Positions 51,499-59,969 of a stretch of 64,000 nucleotides of DNA are shown one piece after another; position 1 is the stretch's first letter; every line of letters starts with the position of its first letter. A program made the position numbers and the translations under genes. This DNA comes from Pseudomonas sp. PH1b (GTDB lineage: Bacteria; Pseudomonadota; Gammaproteobacteria; Pseudomonadales; Pseudomonadaceae): positions 186,001-250,000 of the forward strand of contig NZ_AYMU01000010.1 of the NCBI RefSeq assembly GCF_000633395.1, given 5' to 3'. The notes beneath the pieces were generated by a model that did no database searches, had not been told where the DNA came from, and saw only the letters and a program-made list of their open reading frames with translations.

Positions 51499-52095
51499 CT
51501 AGTTTTTCCGGGTGAAGTAGGTGTGGGTCCAGTTGCCGCCGCCGTTGTAGGAACCGGGGAAGTTGTTCAGGGCACGGGTCGAGTAACCGTAGATCGAGTC
51601 CGCCACCAGGATGTAGCCGCCGTCGCTGCCGTAGATCGTCAAAAAGTGTGCGCCGCCGCCGTACCAGGCACAGCGCAGGCCAACAGGGCGCCCCATGCCG
51701 AGCTGGTTCTCGATGGCCGGCATCTGCATCCGGTCCTCGCGCATGCCGCCATAGCTGCGGGTGGTCCGCAGCGCCGAGTCCAGGTAGCCATAGACGTTGC
51801 AGGGGCCGGGCTGGCCGCAGCAGGTGTTGCGGCCCAGCTCGGCGTTGGCCACGCCGCACTGGGTCCAGGAACCGGTGCCGTAGTAATTGCCCACCGAGGC
51901 GGACAGGGCGGCCCAGCACCAGTTGCTCATGGTCTGCTGCTGCACGCTGAAGTTGAGCCGGGTGCCGGCCAGGGGAGCCGGCTCGGCGCTCAAACCGGCC
52001 TCGGCCAGTTCGAGGTCGAGCAGCGCGCCGGCAAGGCACTGGGGCAGAGCCTGCGGCATGTCGGTGTGGGTCAAGGGTGTGCTTAACATGTTCAT
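51499..52095 (-). CDS. papain-like cysteine peptidase (C39/C70-like)
   Basis: A 198-residue protein with a complete papain-fold triad: Cys60 in NWCWAALSASVGNYY, His150 in GGGAHFLTIYG, and Asp166 in ILVADSIYG. About 50 residues precede the catalytic domain, without a signal peptide or double-glycine leader feature. Several extra cysteines (CGVANAELGRNTCCGQPGPC) suggest disulfides or metal binding. The fold resembles the AvrRpt2/C70 and Peptidase_C39-like groups. No transporter is next to it, so a bacteriocin-processing role is not evident. It shares an operon with the unknown gene at 50891-51490. Confidence 0.82.
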   Translation of the reverse strand: MNMLSTPLTHTDMPQALPQCLAGALLDLELAEAGLSAEPAPLAGTRLNFSVQQQTMSNWCWAALSASVGNYYGTGSWTQCGVANAELGRNTCCGQPGPCNVYGYLDSALRTTRSYGGMREDRMQMPAIENQLGMGRPVGLRCAWYGGGAHFLTIYGSDGGYILVADSIYGYSTRALNNFPGSYNGGGNWTHTYFTRKN

Positions 52096-52497
52096 CCTCC
52101 ATGAATGAAAACAAGCCTGTGGCTTGAGTCGTTGTTGCGTGTTTCGATCAACTGGTTCATTCGGCCCTGATGCCAGGCGCGGTGCTGTGCCAGCCTCGAT
52201 GGCGAGCGCCGGGTGGGCCTGAAACCAACCTTAGATACTTCATGCGTCAATGCAATTAAAATATGCATAAATGCATTATTGCGAGCAGAAATGTCCCCGG
52301 AAAAGGGGCCTTCCAGGGCATGGCGATTACCTGAGGTCGAAGGCTTTACTGGTTCGCCCAGGACTGGGTTGCCGCCCCATTTTTGCGGCAGCTGTGGGCT
52401 GAGGCATCAGGCCGGCCATGGGCGAGCACCTGCCCTCGCCACAGGTGACTCTGCGCTCGCCCTATCGCCTGGCTGAACCGCCTCAGGCGGCCTGGGC
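52096..52497. other. intergenic region upstream of the peptidase operon
   Basis: About 400 bp without a credible gene. Its main feature is an AT-rich patch (about 52231-52285), unlike the GC-rich surroundings, with the repeat ATGCAT-AA-ATGCAT and further AATGCA copies. This may be the promoter/operator of the peptidase operon; no convincing -35/-10 pair was found. The rest of the region shows nothing recognisable. Confidence 0.55.
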
Positions 52498-53337
52498 CTA
52501 TTGGTCGTCGAGGAAGTGCTCAAGAGCCGCGTTGAAGAACCCCGGGTCCTGGAGGAAGGCGAAGTGGCTGACATTGGGCAAGATCAGCAACCCGGCGCCA
52601 GGAATGGCTGCGGCCATGTATTCGGTGTGCTCGCGCTTGATGGCTTCGTCGTGATCACCGTCGACGATCAGCACTTGGGCCTTGATCCGGGCCAGGTCGG
52701 CATCGCTCCAGTTGGGCTGGTTGGCCCACATCTGGCCGATCTGCTCGACGAAAGCGTCGTACTGCCCGGGCGTCGCTGACAGGCGGCGGTATTCCTGGCC
52801 GGCGCGCTCGATGTAGGCGGCGAAGGTCGGGTTCTGCTCCACCCCCTCCTTGACCCCGGAAGTCCGGGTGTTGGCGGCATAGGCGAAGACCTTGCCCACC
52901 CGTTGCGGATAGCGCATCGCCAGGTCCAGGCCGAGAATCGCGCCGTCACTCCAGCCGACGAAATCGGCGCGGGGGATCTTCAATTGGTCGAGCAGGGCGA
53001 TCACGTCGTCGGCCATCAGGTCGTAGCCGTAGGGGCGGGCATCCCGACTGCTGCGCCCGTGACCGCGGCTGTCGATGCTGATCACCGTGTGCCGGGTGGC
53101 CAGGGCCTGGACCTGATGCCCCCAGTAGTCGGCGTTGCCCAGGCCGCCATGCAGCAGCACCACCGGCGAGCCGTGGCCGATCCTGCTGTAGTAGAGGCGG
53201 ATGCCGTTGACCTCGGCGTGGGCCGATTGCGCCCCGGGCACCGGGGCCGGAGTGGGGGGCAGGGTTTGCCAGCGTTCGCTGGCAACGGTGCTGGTGAAGG
53301 AGATCAATAGAGCGAGCGCTGCAAGTAGACGAGCCAT
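52498..53337 (-). CDS. exported alpha/beta hydrolase
   Basis: A 279-residue alpha/beta-hydrolase with a signal peptide (MARLLAALALLISFTSTVASERW). The oxyanion motif LLHGGLGNADYWG, nucleophile elbow FVGWSDGAILGLD, acid VDGDHDEA and histidine NVSHFAF complete the triad. Substrate unknown; relatives include esterases and haloperoxidase-like hydrolases. It ends about 400 bp from the peptidase operon and is not linked to it. Confidence 0.85.
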   Translation of the reverse strand: MARLLAALALLISFTSTVASERWQTLPPTPAPVPGAQSAHAEVNGIRLYYSRIGHGSPVVLLHGGLGNADYWGHQVQALATRHTVISIDSRGHGRSSRDARPYGYDLMADDVIALLDQLKIPRADFVGWSDGAILGLDLAMRYPQRVGKVFAYAANTRTSGVKEGVEQNPTFAAYIERAGQEYRRLSATPGQYDAFVEQIGQMWANQPNWSDADLARIKAQVLIVDGDHDEAIKREHTEYMAAAIPGAGLLILPNVSHFAFLQDPGFFNAALEHFLDDQ

Positions 53338-53403
53338 GAGCCTCTCCGTGCAAAGGTCCCCGATCGAGCCGGGGCGGGTGGTTGGGGTGTTTGCGTCTAT
53401 GGG

Positions 53404-53715
53404 TCAAGCGCTGGGGGGCTCGACATCGAAGATCACCAGGGTGCCGTGGCTGCCAGGCAGCACGCAGTGGGCCTCGCCGGCCGGCACCAGGTACATCTGT
53501 CCGGCCTGCACTTCCACGGTGGCCTGGCCAATACCCAGGCGCAGGCAACCCTGGCTCACCAGCAGGCCTTCGTCGTAGTCATGGGTTTCTTCCGGATAGG
53601 ACTGCGGGCTCATGCGCAGGACCTTGATGCGGGCCGGACCTATCCGGCCCACCAGCGAGGATTGCCAGGGCTCGGGCAATGGAGGGGACAGCAACTCGAA
53701 GGGCAGTAATGGCAT
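53404..53715 (-). CDS. small cupin-domain protein
   Basis: A 103-residue single cupin. The two cupin motifs are recognisable: HDYDEGLLVSQGCLRLGIG and GQMYLVPAGEAHCVLPG, with a His in each. These could bind a metal or small ligand. No enzyme activity can be named. It lies between the hydrolase and the ABM/glutamate-synthase-like genes on the same strand. Confidence 0.78.
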   Translation of the reverse strand: MPLLPFELLSPPLPEPWQSSLVGRIGPARIKVLRMSPQSYPEETHDYDEGLLVSQGCLRLGIGQATVEVQAGQMYLVPAGEAHCVLPGSHGTLVIFDVEPPSA

Positions 53716-53786
53716 GGCGAATCTCCCAGGCGTCAGCGGGGTTTCGTTCTGCTTTCGGTGGTCCGGTCAGCTTGGTTGTGGGGGGG

Positions 53787-54071
53787 CTAGAATTCGTCCA
53801 TCAGCAGCACGCGGCATTCGCGGCTCTGGAAGGCGTTGATCTGCGGCACCAGACGGGTGAAGTGCTCGGTCTGGCAGTGGGCGTCGAGGGCGGCGCGGTC
53901 CGGCCACTGTTCGACAAAGATGAAATGCCCCGGGTCTTTCTGATCGACGAACAGATCGTAGGCGATGCACAGCGGTTCCTGGCGGGTTTTCTCCACCAGT
54001 TCGGCGTACCACGGGCGTACGGTGTCCAGGTGTTCGGGCTGGATGAAATCTTCAGCGATGACCTTGAGCAT
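53787..54071 (-). CDS. antibiotic-biosynthesis-monooxygenase (ABM) domain protein
   Basis: A 94-residue ferredoxin-like ABM protein: MLKVIAEDFIQPEHLDTVRPWYAELVEKTRQEPLCIAYDLFVD, then FIFVEQWPDRAALDAHCQTEHF. Related to YgiN/LsrG, which modify small quinone-like or carbonyl compounds. It starts 63 bp downstream of the FMN-binding glutamate-synthase-like gene on the same strand, so co-transcription is likely. The substrate is unknown. Confidence 0.82.
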   Translation of the reverse strand: MLKVIAEDFIQPEHLDTVRPWYAELVEKTRQEPLCIAYDLFVDQKDPGHFIFVEQWPDRAALDAHCQTEHFTRLVPQINAFQSRECRVLLMDEF

Positions 54072-54134
54072 TCGAATCTTCCTTGGGTGACGCCCGGCGC
54101 TCCCCGGCAACCGGGGAGCACTGGGCAATGGGGC

Positions 54135-55754
54135 TTAAGCGGCGGCTTCGGTGTTGGGTTCGAAGCTGTCGGCCCGGGCCAGTTGCCACATGCGCGAGTA
54201 GAACTCGCCGTTGACCTCGCCGGTCAGCAGTTCGCCGGGCTTGAGGAACACATGCAACTGGGAGAACAGCTTGATCTCCGTGGCCGACATGCGTCGCACC
54301 AGGTGCTTGGCCTCCAGTTGCGAGGGGTGCTGCAGGCCGGCGGCCGCGAGCATTTCCGCCAGGGCCTTGAGGGTGTTGCGGTGGAAGCTGAATACCCGCT
54401 GGGCCTTGTCCGGCACCACCAGGGCGCGTTGGCGCAGGTTGTCCTGGGTGGCCACGCCCGTCGGGCACTTGTTGGTGTGGCAGCTTTGCGACTGGATGCA
54501 GCCGATGGCGAACATGAAGCCCCGGGCCGAGTTGGCCCAGTCGGCACCAATGGCCAGCACGCTGGCGATGTCGAAGGCGCTGACGATCTTGCCGCTGGCG
54601 CCGAGCTTGATCTTGTCCCGCAGGTTCAGGCCCACCAGGGTGTTGTGCACGAACAGCAGGCCTTCGCGCATCGGCGCGCCGATGTGGTCGGTGAACTCCA
54701 CTGGCGCCGCGCCGGTGCCGCCTTCCTTGCCGTCGACCACGATGAAGTCCGGGAGAATGCCGGTTTCCAGCATGGCCTTGGCAATCCCCATGAACTCCCA
54801 CGGGTGGCCCAGGCAGAACTTGAAGCCCACGGGCTTGCCGCCGGACAGCTCACGCAGCTGCTGGATGAAATGCATCATTTCCAGGGGGGTGGAGAACGCA
54901 CTGTGGCTGGAGGGCGAGATGCAGTCCTCGCCCATGCGGATACCCCGGGTGTCGGCGATTTCCTGGGTCACCTTGTGCTTGGGCAGGATGCCGCCGTGGC
55001 CCGGCTTGGCGCCCTGGCTCATCTTGATCTCGATCATCCGCACTTGCGGGTTCTGCGCCTGGGTGGCGAAGCGCTCGGGATCGAAGTGGCCGTCGCTGGT
55101 GCGGCAGCCGAAGTAACCGCTGCCCAGCTCCCAGGTCAGGTCGCCGCCATGCTCGCGGTGATAGGGGCTGATGCTGCCTTCACCGGTGTCGTGGGCGAAG
55201 TTGCCGAGCTTGGCCCCCTGGTTCAGGGCACGAATGGCGTTGGCGCTCAGGGAGCCGAAGCTCATGGCCGAGATATTGAACACCGAGGCGGAGTAGGGCT
55301 GGGTGCACTGAGGGCCGCCGACGATCACCCGGAAGCTGTTGGGATCGCTCAGGGGCGCGGGGCGCATGGAGTGGCCGATGAATTCGAAGCCCGACTGATA
55401 GACGTCGATCAGGGTGCCGAAGGGTTTGTCGGCGCTTTCATTCTTGGCTCGGGAATACACCAGGGAACGCTGGGCCCGGGAAAACGGCAGCGCGTCGCTG
55501 TCGGACTCCAGCAGATACTGGCGGATTTCCGGGCGGATGCCTTCCACCAGGTAGCGGATATTACCCAGGATCGGGTAGTTGCGGCGTACCGCATGGGGAC
55601 TCTGCAGCAGGTCGAAGATCCCCAGCAAGCTCAACAGCAGGGTGACCAGGGTGAATGGCCAGAGCCAGTCATTGTCGAGAAAGGGCAGGCTGGCGAGGGT
55701 GAATATCACGCAGGCGGCAAAGAAGGCGTAGCGGCTCAGGAGTGACAGGCTCAT
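54135..55754 (-). CDS. FMN-binding glutamate-synthase-family protein
   Basis: A 539-residue protein with two N-terminal membrane helices (about 8-50). A glutamate synthase FMN-binding barrel follows: ISAMSFGSLSANAIRALNQGAK, the phosphate-binding VDGKEGGTGAAPVEF, and the iron-sulfur-type cysteines GCIQSQSCHTNKCPTG. The amidotransferase domain of GltB is absent, so glutamine hydrolysis is not expected. Stand-alone members are common in bacteria and of unclear role; some archaeal ones make glutamate from ammonia. AAGGAAA precedes the ATG. Confidence 0.88.
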   Translation of the reverse strand: MSLSLLSRYAFFAACVIFTLASLPFLDNDWLWPFTLVTLLLSLLGIFDLLQSPHAVRRNYPILGNIRYLVEGIRPEIRQYLLESDSDALPFSRAQRSLVYSRAKNESADKPFGTLIDVYQSGFEFIGHSMRPAPLSDPNSFRVIVGGPQCTQPYSASVFNISAMSFGSLSANAIRALNQGAKLGNFAHDTGEGSISPYHREHGGDLTWELGSGYFGCRTSDGHFDPERFATQAQNPQVRMIEIKMSQGAKPGHGGILPKHKVTQEIADTRGIRMGEDCISPSSHSAFSTPLEMMHFIQQLRELSGGKPVGFKFCLGHPWEFMGIAKAMLETGILPDFIVVDGKEGGTGAAPVEFTDHIGAPMREGLLFVHNTLVGLNLRDKIKLGASGKIVSAFDIASVLAIGADWANSARGFMFAIGCIQSQSCHTNKCPTGVATQDNLRQRALVVPDKAQRVFSFHRNTLKALAEMLAAAGLQHPSQLEAKHLVRRMSATEIKLFSQLHVFLKPGELLTGEVNGEFYSRMWQLARADSFEPNTEAAA

Positions 55755-56016
55755 ACGGTTTCCTTGGTTCGGATTCATCAGGTCATTCAGGCAGCGGATG
55801 CCTGGAAAACGGGTAATACACAGCGGCACCGAACGGCTGGAACGGCAGGCTGCACAGGCATTTCTTATAGGAATTCACGGCAGTGTGAGAGCGTTGCAGC
55901 TGAGCATACTGGCCCGCCAGCGCCGTGTGGGCAAGCCTGAAACCGAGGAGTGGCAACTGGCCGGGACCTTGGGGGAATAACCTTATTGCGATAAGTTCTC
56001 GTTTAAATCGAGATTT
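55755..56016. other. intergenic region upstream of rpmE2
   Basis: About 260 bp between the glutamate-synthase-like gene and the Zur-box of rpmE2. No gene of recognisable family; an AT-rich stretch begins near 55980 and leads into the rpmE2 promoter. Confidence 0.5.
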
Positions 56017-56035
56017 ATTGTTACTGTATAACAAT
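56017..56035. promoter_or_regulatory. Zur-box candidate of rpmE2
   Basis: A perfect inverted repeat ATTGTTA-CTGTA-TAACAAT lies 30 bp upstream of rpmE2. It contains GTTAcTgTATAAC, close to the Zur consensus GTTATANTATAAC. The right half TATAAC (56027-56032) could also serve as the -10, so Zur binding would block the promoter. Confidence 0.78.
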
Positions 56036-56065
56036 TGTTGCCATCCCAATCCGCTGGAGGTTCCC

Positions 56066-56335
56066 ATGAAGCCCAATATCCATCCCGACTACCGCACCGT
56101 GCTGTTCCACGATACCGCCGCTGATGTGTACTTCCTGATCGGTTCCACCGTCGACACCGACCGCACCCAGCAGTACAGCGACGGCAAGACCTACCCCTAC
56201 GTCGCCCTGGACGTGTCCAGTGCCTCCCATCCGGTGTACACCGGGCAGCAGCGCAAGACCCAGTCCGAAGGCCGCATTGCCGGTTTCAACAAGCGTTTTG
56301 CATCCTTCGGCTCCAGCGCCAAAGCTGCTCAGTGA
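56066..56335 (+). CDS. rpmE2: ribosomal protein L31, type B (zinc-independent)
   Basis: An 89-residue L31 paralogue (MKPNIHPDYRTVLFHDTAADVYFLIGSTV). It has no CxxC zinc-binding cysteines, the mark of the C-minus form that replaces zinc-binding L31 when zinc is scarce, freeing zinc. The Zur-box candidate upstream fits this. GGAGG precedes the ATG at 56066; the upstream in-frame codons run through the Zur box and are excluded. Confidence 0.95.
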   Translation: MKPNIHPDYRTVLFHDTAADVYFLIGSTVDTDRTQQYSDGKTYPYVALDVSSASHPVYTGQQRKTQSEGRIAGFNKRFASFGSSAKAAQ

Positions 56336-56531
56336 TGCCATTGCCGGCGAACGTTGGCACAAGGCTGCGTTCGCCTTGCGGGCCCGCTGGAACCCTTTCA
56401 GCGGACCGATGGCATTAAAAAGCCATCATCTCGATTGGAAATTCTTCTAGTCTTGAATCAGGCAACAGGGAATGCCGTTGCCCATCTACAAAATGAAGGA
56501 CGCGTTCATCGACGTTGACCCGAGGTGTCTC

Positions 56532-57878
56532 ATGGGTGAGCTGAACGTTGCCACTGTCACACGCCAACCCGGAGTCTTGCTGGTGGATGGCCAGGACGCG
56601 ATCCTGCAGCGCCTGCGCCAGTTACTCGCGCCCCATCCCTATCAACTGCACTGCGCCCATGACGGCAGCGAGGCCTTGCGCATCATGGCCACCGAAGAGG
56701 TGGACCTGGTGATCAGCGCCGCCCACTTGCCGCACATGGACGGCCCGAGCCTGCTGGCGCGCATTCATCAGCATTACCCTGCCACCACGCGCATTCTGCT
56801 GACGGGCGATCCGGACCCGAAGCTGATTGCCCGGGCCATCAACGAAGGGGGAATCTACCGTTACCTGAGCAAGCCCTGGGATGATCAGGAACTGCTGCTG
56901 ACCTTGCGCCAGGCTCTGGAGCATCAGCATTCCGAACGTGAGCGCCGACGCCTGGACAGCCTGGCGCAACAGCAGAACAACGAACTCAAGACGCTCAACG
57001 CCCTGCTGGAAAAACGCGTGGCGGCCCGTACCGCCGAGCTGCAACAGACAGCCGACATGCTTGACCTGGCCTATGAGGAGCTCAAGCACAGCTATGCCAC
57101 GGGAGCCGAGCTGTTCTCGCTGCTGGTGAACCAGCGCTTGCCGCCGGAGAAGCAGACCAACCGGCGGATCATCGAGCTGGTGCGCGCCTACGGCAAGATC
57201 CAGGGGCTGGAGGCGCCGATCCAGCGCGACCTGGCCATGGCCGCGGCACTGCATAACATCGGCAAGCTGAGTTGGAGCGACAGCATGATGATCACCCCGG
57301 CCGACTTGCTGCATCATCACCAGCGTGAACGCTACCGGGCCTATCCGGCACAGAGCGAATCGCTGTTGATGACCCTGGAGCCGGTGCAGGATGCCGCGCG
57401 GCTGATCCGTCATCATCAGGAACACTGGGACGGTAGCGGCTTTCCCGATCACCTCAAGGGCGAGGCGATTCCCCTGGGGTCGCGTCTGCTCAAGCTGGCG
57501 GTGGATTTCATCGAGCTGCAATGCGGGCTGGTCCTTGAGCGACACATGAACAGCGACGAGGCCCTGGTGTTCATTCGCAAGTACGCTGGCCGTCTGTACG
57601 ATCCGCAACTGGTGGAAGGCTTCATCCAGGTCTGTTCGGTGTACCTCAGCGACGTGACCCTGGGGGATCCGTCGGTCAAGGTCCTGGGTACCCGGGAGCT
57701 GATGGCGGGGATGATCCTGGCGCGCAACCTGAATGCCGACAACGGCATGCTGCTGCTCAATGCCGGCAAGGTGCTCAACCTGCCCCTGGTGGACAAGCTG
57801 ATAGCCTTCGAAACCATGGAAGGCGCTCGCTACAGCGTGTTCGTCAAACTGCCCGATAAAGGCCAAGCGAACCCATGA
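56532..57878 (+). CDS. degenerate receiver plus HD-GYP-like domain protein
   Basis: A 448-residue protein: receiver (about 12-135), a coiled coil (about 150-195), then an HD-GYP-like domain (about 205-375) and a C-terminal PilZ-like or extra segment. The phospho-acceptor Asp is Ala63 (VISAAHLPHMDG), though Lys in LSKPW remains. The HD pair is His241-Asn242 (ALHNIGK), and the GYP motif reads DGSGFP with Asp300. With HD altered to HN, phosphodiesterase activity on c-di-GMP is doubtful. I chose ATG 56532 (MGELNVATV) with GAGGTG upstream. Probably a c-di-GMP-related regulatory protein. Confidence 0.82.
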   Translation: MGELNVATVTRQPGVLLVDGQDAILQRLRQLLAPHPYQLHCAHDGSEALRIMATEEVDLVISAAHLPHMDGPSLLARIHQHYPATTRILLTGDPDPKLIARAINEGGIYRYLSKPWDDQELLLTLRQALEHQHSERERRRLDSLAQQQNNELKTLNALLEKRVAARTAELQQTADMLDLAYEELKHSYATGAELFSLLVNQRLPPEKQTNRRIIELVRAYGKIQGLEAPIQRDLAMAAALHNIGKLSWSDSMMITPADLLHHHQRERYRAYPAQSESLLMTLEPVQDAARLIRHHQEHWDGSGFPDHLKGEAIPLGSRLLKLAVDFIELQCGLVLERHMNSDEALVFIRKYAGRLYDPQLVEGFIQVCSVYLSDVTLGDPSVKVLGTRELMAGMILARNLNADNGMLLLNAGKVLNLPLVDKLIAFETMEGARYSVFVKLPDKGQANP

Positions 57879-57972
57879 TCCCAGGCATCTGCCAGGAGCA
57901 AGCAGAGCTTTGACGGATGACGTGCCACTGCCGGACATGTGATCCTTGCGCCTTCGTTTTCAAGGTTGCCCG

Positions 57973-58413
57973 ATGCCCATGTCACTGTCCTGCTCTGCTG
58001 TTCCTTCCATCATTCGTATTGCTGCCGCGCTGTTGATCGGTGCCGACGGACACACCCTGCTGGTGCGCAAGCGCGGCACCCAGGCCTTCATGCAAGCGGG
58101 CGGCAAGATCGAAGCCGGCGAGCAGCCGGTGCAGGCCCTGGCCCGCGAGCTGGAGGAAGAACTGGGCCTGCGCATCGATCCGGCCCAGGCGCGTTACCTG
58201 CAGCAGTTCTCCGCCCCGGCGGCCAATGAGCCGGGGCATGTGGTGCAAGCCGAGGTATTTCTGGTTCGCATCGACACGCCCGTGACCCCCGCGGCAGAGA
58301 TCGAAGAAGTGCGCTGGATCGATCCGGCCGGCGACGGTGATTTGTTCCTGGCGCCGTTGACACGGGATCTGATCTTGCCGTTCTATCGCACTTTGCCAAC
58401 CACCCCAGCCTGA
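57973..58413 (+). CDS. Nudix hydrolase
   Basis: A 146-residue Nudix protein, ATG at 57973 (or 57979). The Nudix box is complete: GGKIEAGEQPVQALARELEE then ELGL, fitting GX5EX7REUXEEXGU. It hydrolyses a nucleoside-diphosphate-linked substrate that cannot be named. LysE-family and other small genes follow on the same strand within 25 bp. Confidence 0.9.
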   Translation: MPMSLSCSAVPSIIRIAAALLIGADGHTLLVRKRGTQAFMQAGGKIEAGEQPVQALARELEEELGLRIDPAQARYLQQFSAPAANEPGHVVQAEVFLVRIDTPVTPAAEIEEVRWIDPAGDGDLFLAPLTRDLILPFYRTLPTTPA

Positions 58414-58437
58414 CTGCCCGCACCGCCAAGGACTGCC

Positions 58438-59076
58438 ATGATCCCACTCCACGACTACCTGATCTTCGCCGCCGCTTCCTTGCTGATGGTGCTGACCCCG
58501 GGCCCGAACATGATCTACCTGATTTCCCGTTCGATCTGCCAGGGGCGCAAGGCTGGAGTGACGTCGTTGCTGGGGGTGGTGGCGGGGTTCTTCGTTCACC
58601 TGTTCGCCGCTGCGCTGGGCCTGACCGCGGTGTTCATGGCGGTGCCCATGGCCTATGAAGTGCTCAAGTGGGCCGGTGCCCTGTACCTGTTGTGGCTGGC
58701 CTGGCAAGCGCTCAAGCCGGGTGCCCGCTCGCCTTTCGAGGCCCAGCAGCTGCCTGCGGACTCGCCGCGCAAGCTGGTGACCATGGGCTTTCTCACCAGT
58801 GCGCTGAACCCCAAGATCGCGGTGTTCTACCTCTCGGTGTTTCCACAGTTCATCCAGCCTGAGCACGGCTCGGTGTTTACCCAGAGCATCATCCTCGGCC
58901 TGACCCAGATCAGCGTGAGCTTCTCGGTCAACCTGCTGATCGCGCTGTTTGCCGCGGGTATCGCTTCCTGGTTCGCCAGCAACCCCACCTGGCTGTCGGT
59001 GCAGCGCTATTTCATGGGGTTCGTGCTGGCGGCGCTGGCTGTGCGGCTGATGTTCGAACAGCGCCGAGTCAATTGA
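58438..59076 (+). CDS. LysE/RhtB family amino-acid exporter
   Basis: A 212-residue membrane protein with about six helices of the LysE/RhtB family. The start MIPLHDYLIFAAASLLMVLTPGPNMIYLISRSICQGRKAGVTSLLG carries the TPGPN motif. It probably exports an amino acid such as threonine, homoserine or a related metabolite. It lies between the Nudix and NTF2-like genes in one short-spaced run. Confidence 0.9.
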   Translation: MIPLHDYLIFAAASLLMVLTPGPNMIYLISRSICQGRKAGVTSLLGVVAGFFVHLFAAALGLTAVFMAVPMAYEVLKWAGALYLLWLAWQALKPGARSPFEAQQLPADSPRKLVTMGFLTSALNPKIAVFYLSVFPQFIQPEHGSVFTQSIILGLTQISVSFSVNLLIALFAAGIASWFASNPTWLSVQRYFMGFVLAALAVRLMFEQRRVN

Positions 59077-59091
59077 TCGAGGAGTCATCCC

Positions 59092-59457
59092 ATGTCTGGT
59101 TTTCCCAGTCCCGAAGCGGTGGTCGAGGAGCAATTGCAGGCCTATAACCGCAAGGACCTGCCGGCCTGGCTGGCGACTTATGCGCCGGATGCCCGGCAAT
59201 ACGAGCACCCGGCAACGCTCTTGGCCAAGGGCCATGAGGAACTTGGCGCCCGAGCGCAGGTACGCTTTCGCGAGCCCAACCTGCATGCCCGGCTGCTGCA
59301 GCGCAGCGTGATGGGCAATGTGGTGGTCGATCATGAGCTGATCAGCCGGACCTTCGCGGAAGGCAGCGGGACCCTGGAAACCGTGGCTATCTATGAAGTG
59401 CAGGCGGGCAAGATCCAGTCCGCCTCATTCATCACCGGACAGAAGACCCTCGACTGA
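59092..59457 (+). CDS. NTF2-like / SnoaL-type small protein
   Basis: A 121-residue protein of the NTF2-like superfamily: LQAYNRKDLPAWLATYAPDARQYEHPATLLAKGHEELGAR, then VMGNVVVDHELISRTF. Such cones bind small hydrophobic ligands or act as isomerases; no activity can be assigned. It starts 15 bp after the exporter. Confidence 0.85.
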   Translation: MSGFPSPEAVVEEQLQAYNRKDLPAWLATYAPDARQYEHPATLLAKGHEELGARAQVRFREPNLHARLLQRSVMGNVVVDHELISRTFAEGSGTLETVAIYEVQAGKIQSASFITGQKTLD

Positions 59458-59459
59458 AC

Positions 59460-59969
59460 ATGCAGATCCAACGCTTGACCCCTGACGACGTGGAGCAGTA
59501 CCGGGCCTTGATGCTCGAAGCCTATGACCGCCATCCCCAGGCGTTCACTTCCAGTGTCACCGAGCGGGAAAAACTACCCCTGGCCTGGTGGGCCTCGCGC
59601 CTGGATGGCGAACTGGACCTGCTGCTGGGGGCATTTTCCGAGGGGCGCCTGCTGGGCATCGTCGGCCTGGCCTTCGAGCTGCGGGAAAAGGCCCGGCACA
59701 AGGCAACCCTCTTCGGGCTCTACGTCACCGGCGGGCAGCGCAACAGCGGGGTGGGCTATCGACTGCTGCAGGAATTGCTGGTGCATGCCGGCCGCTGCGA
59801 AGGGCTGCGCCTGGTGCAACTGACCGTGACCGCAGGCAACGACGCGGCACTGTCGCTGTACCAGCGCTGCGGCTTTGTCCAGTTCGGTCTTGAACCCCAG
59901 GCGGTGAGGGTGGGCGAGGACTACTTCGACAAGATCCACATGTGGCGCGAAGTGCCTGTTGAAACCTGA
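59460..59969 (+). CDS. GNAT family N-acetyltransferase
   Basis: A 169-residue acetyltransferase with the acetyl-CoA-binding motif LYVTGGQRNSGVGYRLLQELL (about 88-108) and the closing LTVTAGNDAALSLYQRCGFVQFGLEP. The acceptor is unknown. It starts 2 bp after the preceding stop, so the two genes are coupled; the Nudix-LysE-NTF2-GNAT set looks like one transcription unit. Confidence 0.9.
   Translation: MQIQRLTPDDVEQYRALMLEAYDRHPQAFTSSVTEREKLPLAWWASRLDGELDLLLGAFSEGRLLGIVGLAFELREKARHKATLFGLYVTGGQRNSGVGYRLLQELLVHAGRCEGLRLVQLTVTAGNDAALSLYQRCGFVQFGLEPQAVRVGEDYFDKIHMWREVPVET

Noticed and set aside
51491..52114. N-terminal extension of the peptidase partner in the same frame
   Set aside because: This region overlaps the cysteine peptidase in another frame; the peptidase has a complete triad, so the extension is a shadow.
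55798..55980. 60-codon open frame upstream of rpmE2
   Set aside because: No ribosome site, no recognisable domain, and it lies in the region between two well-supported genes.
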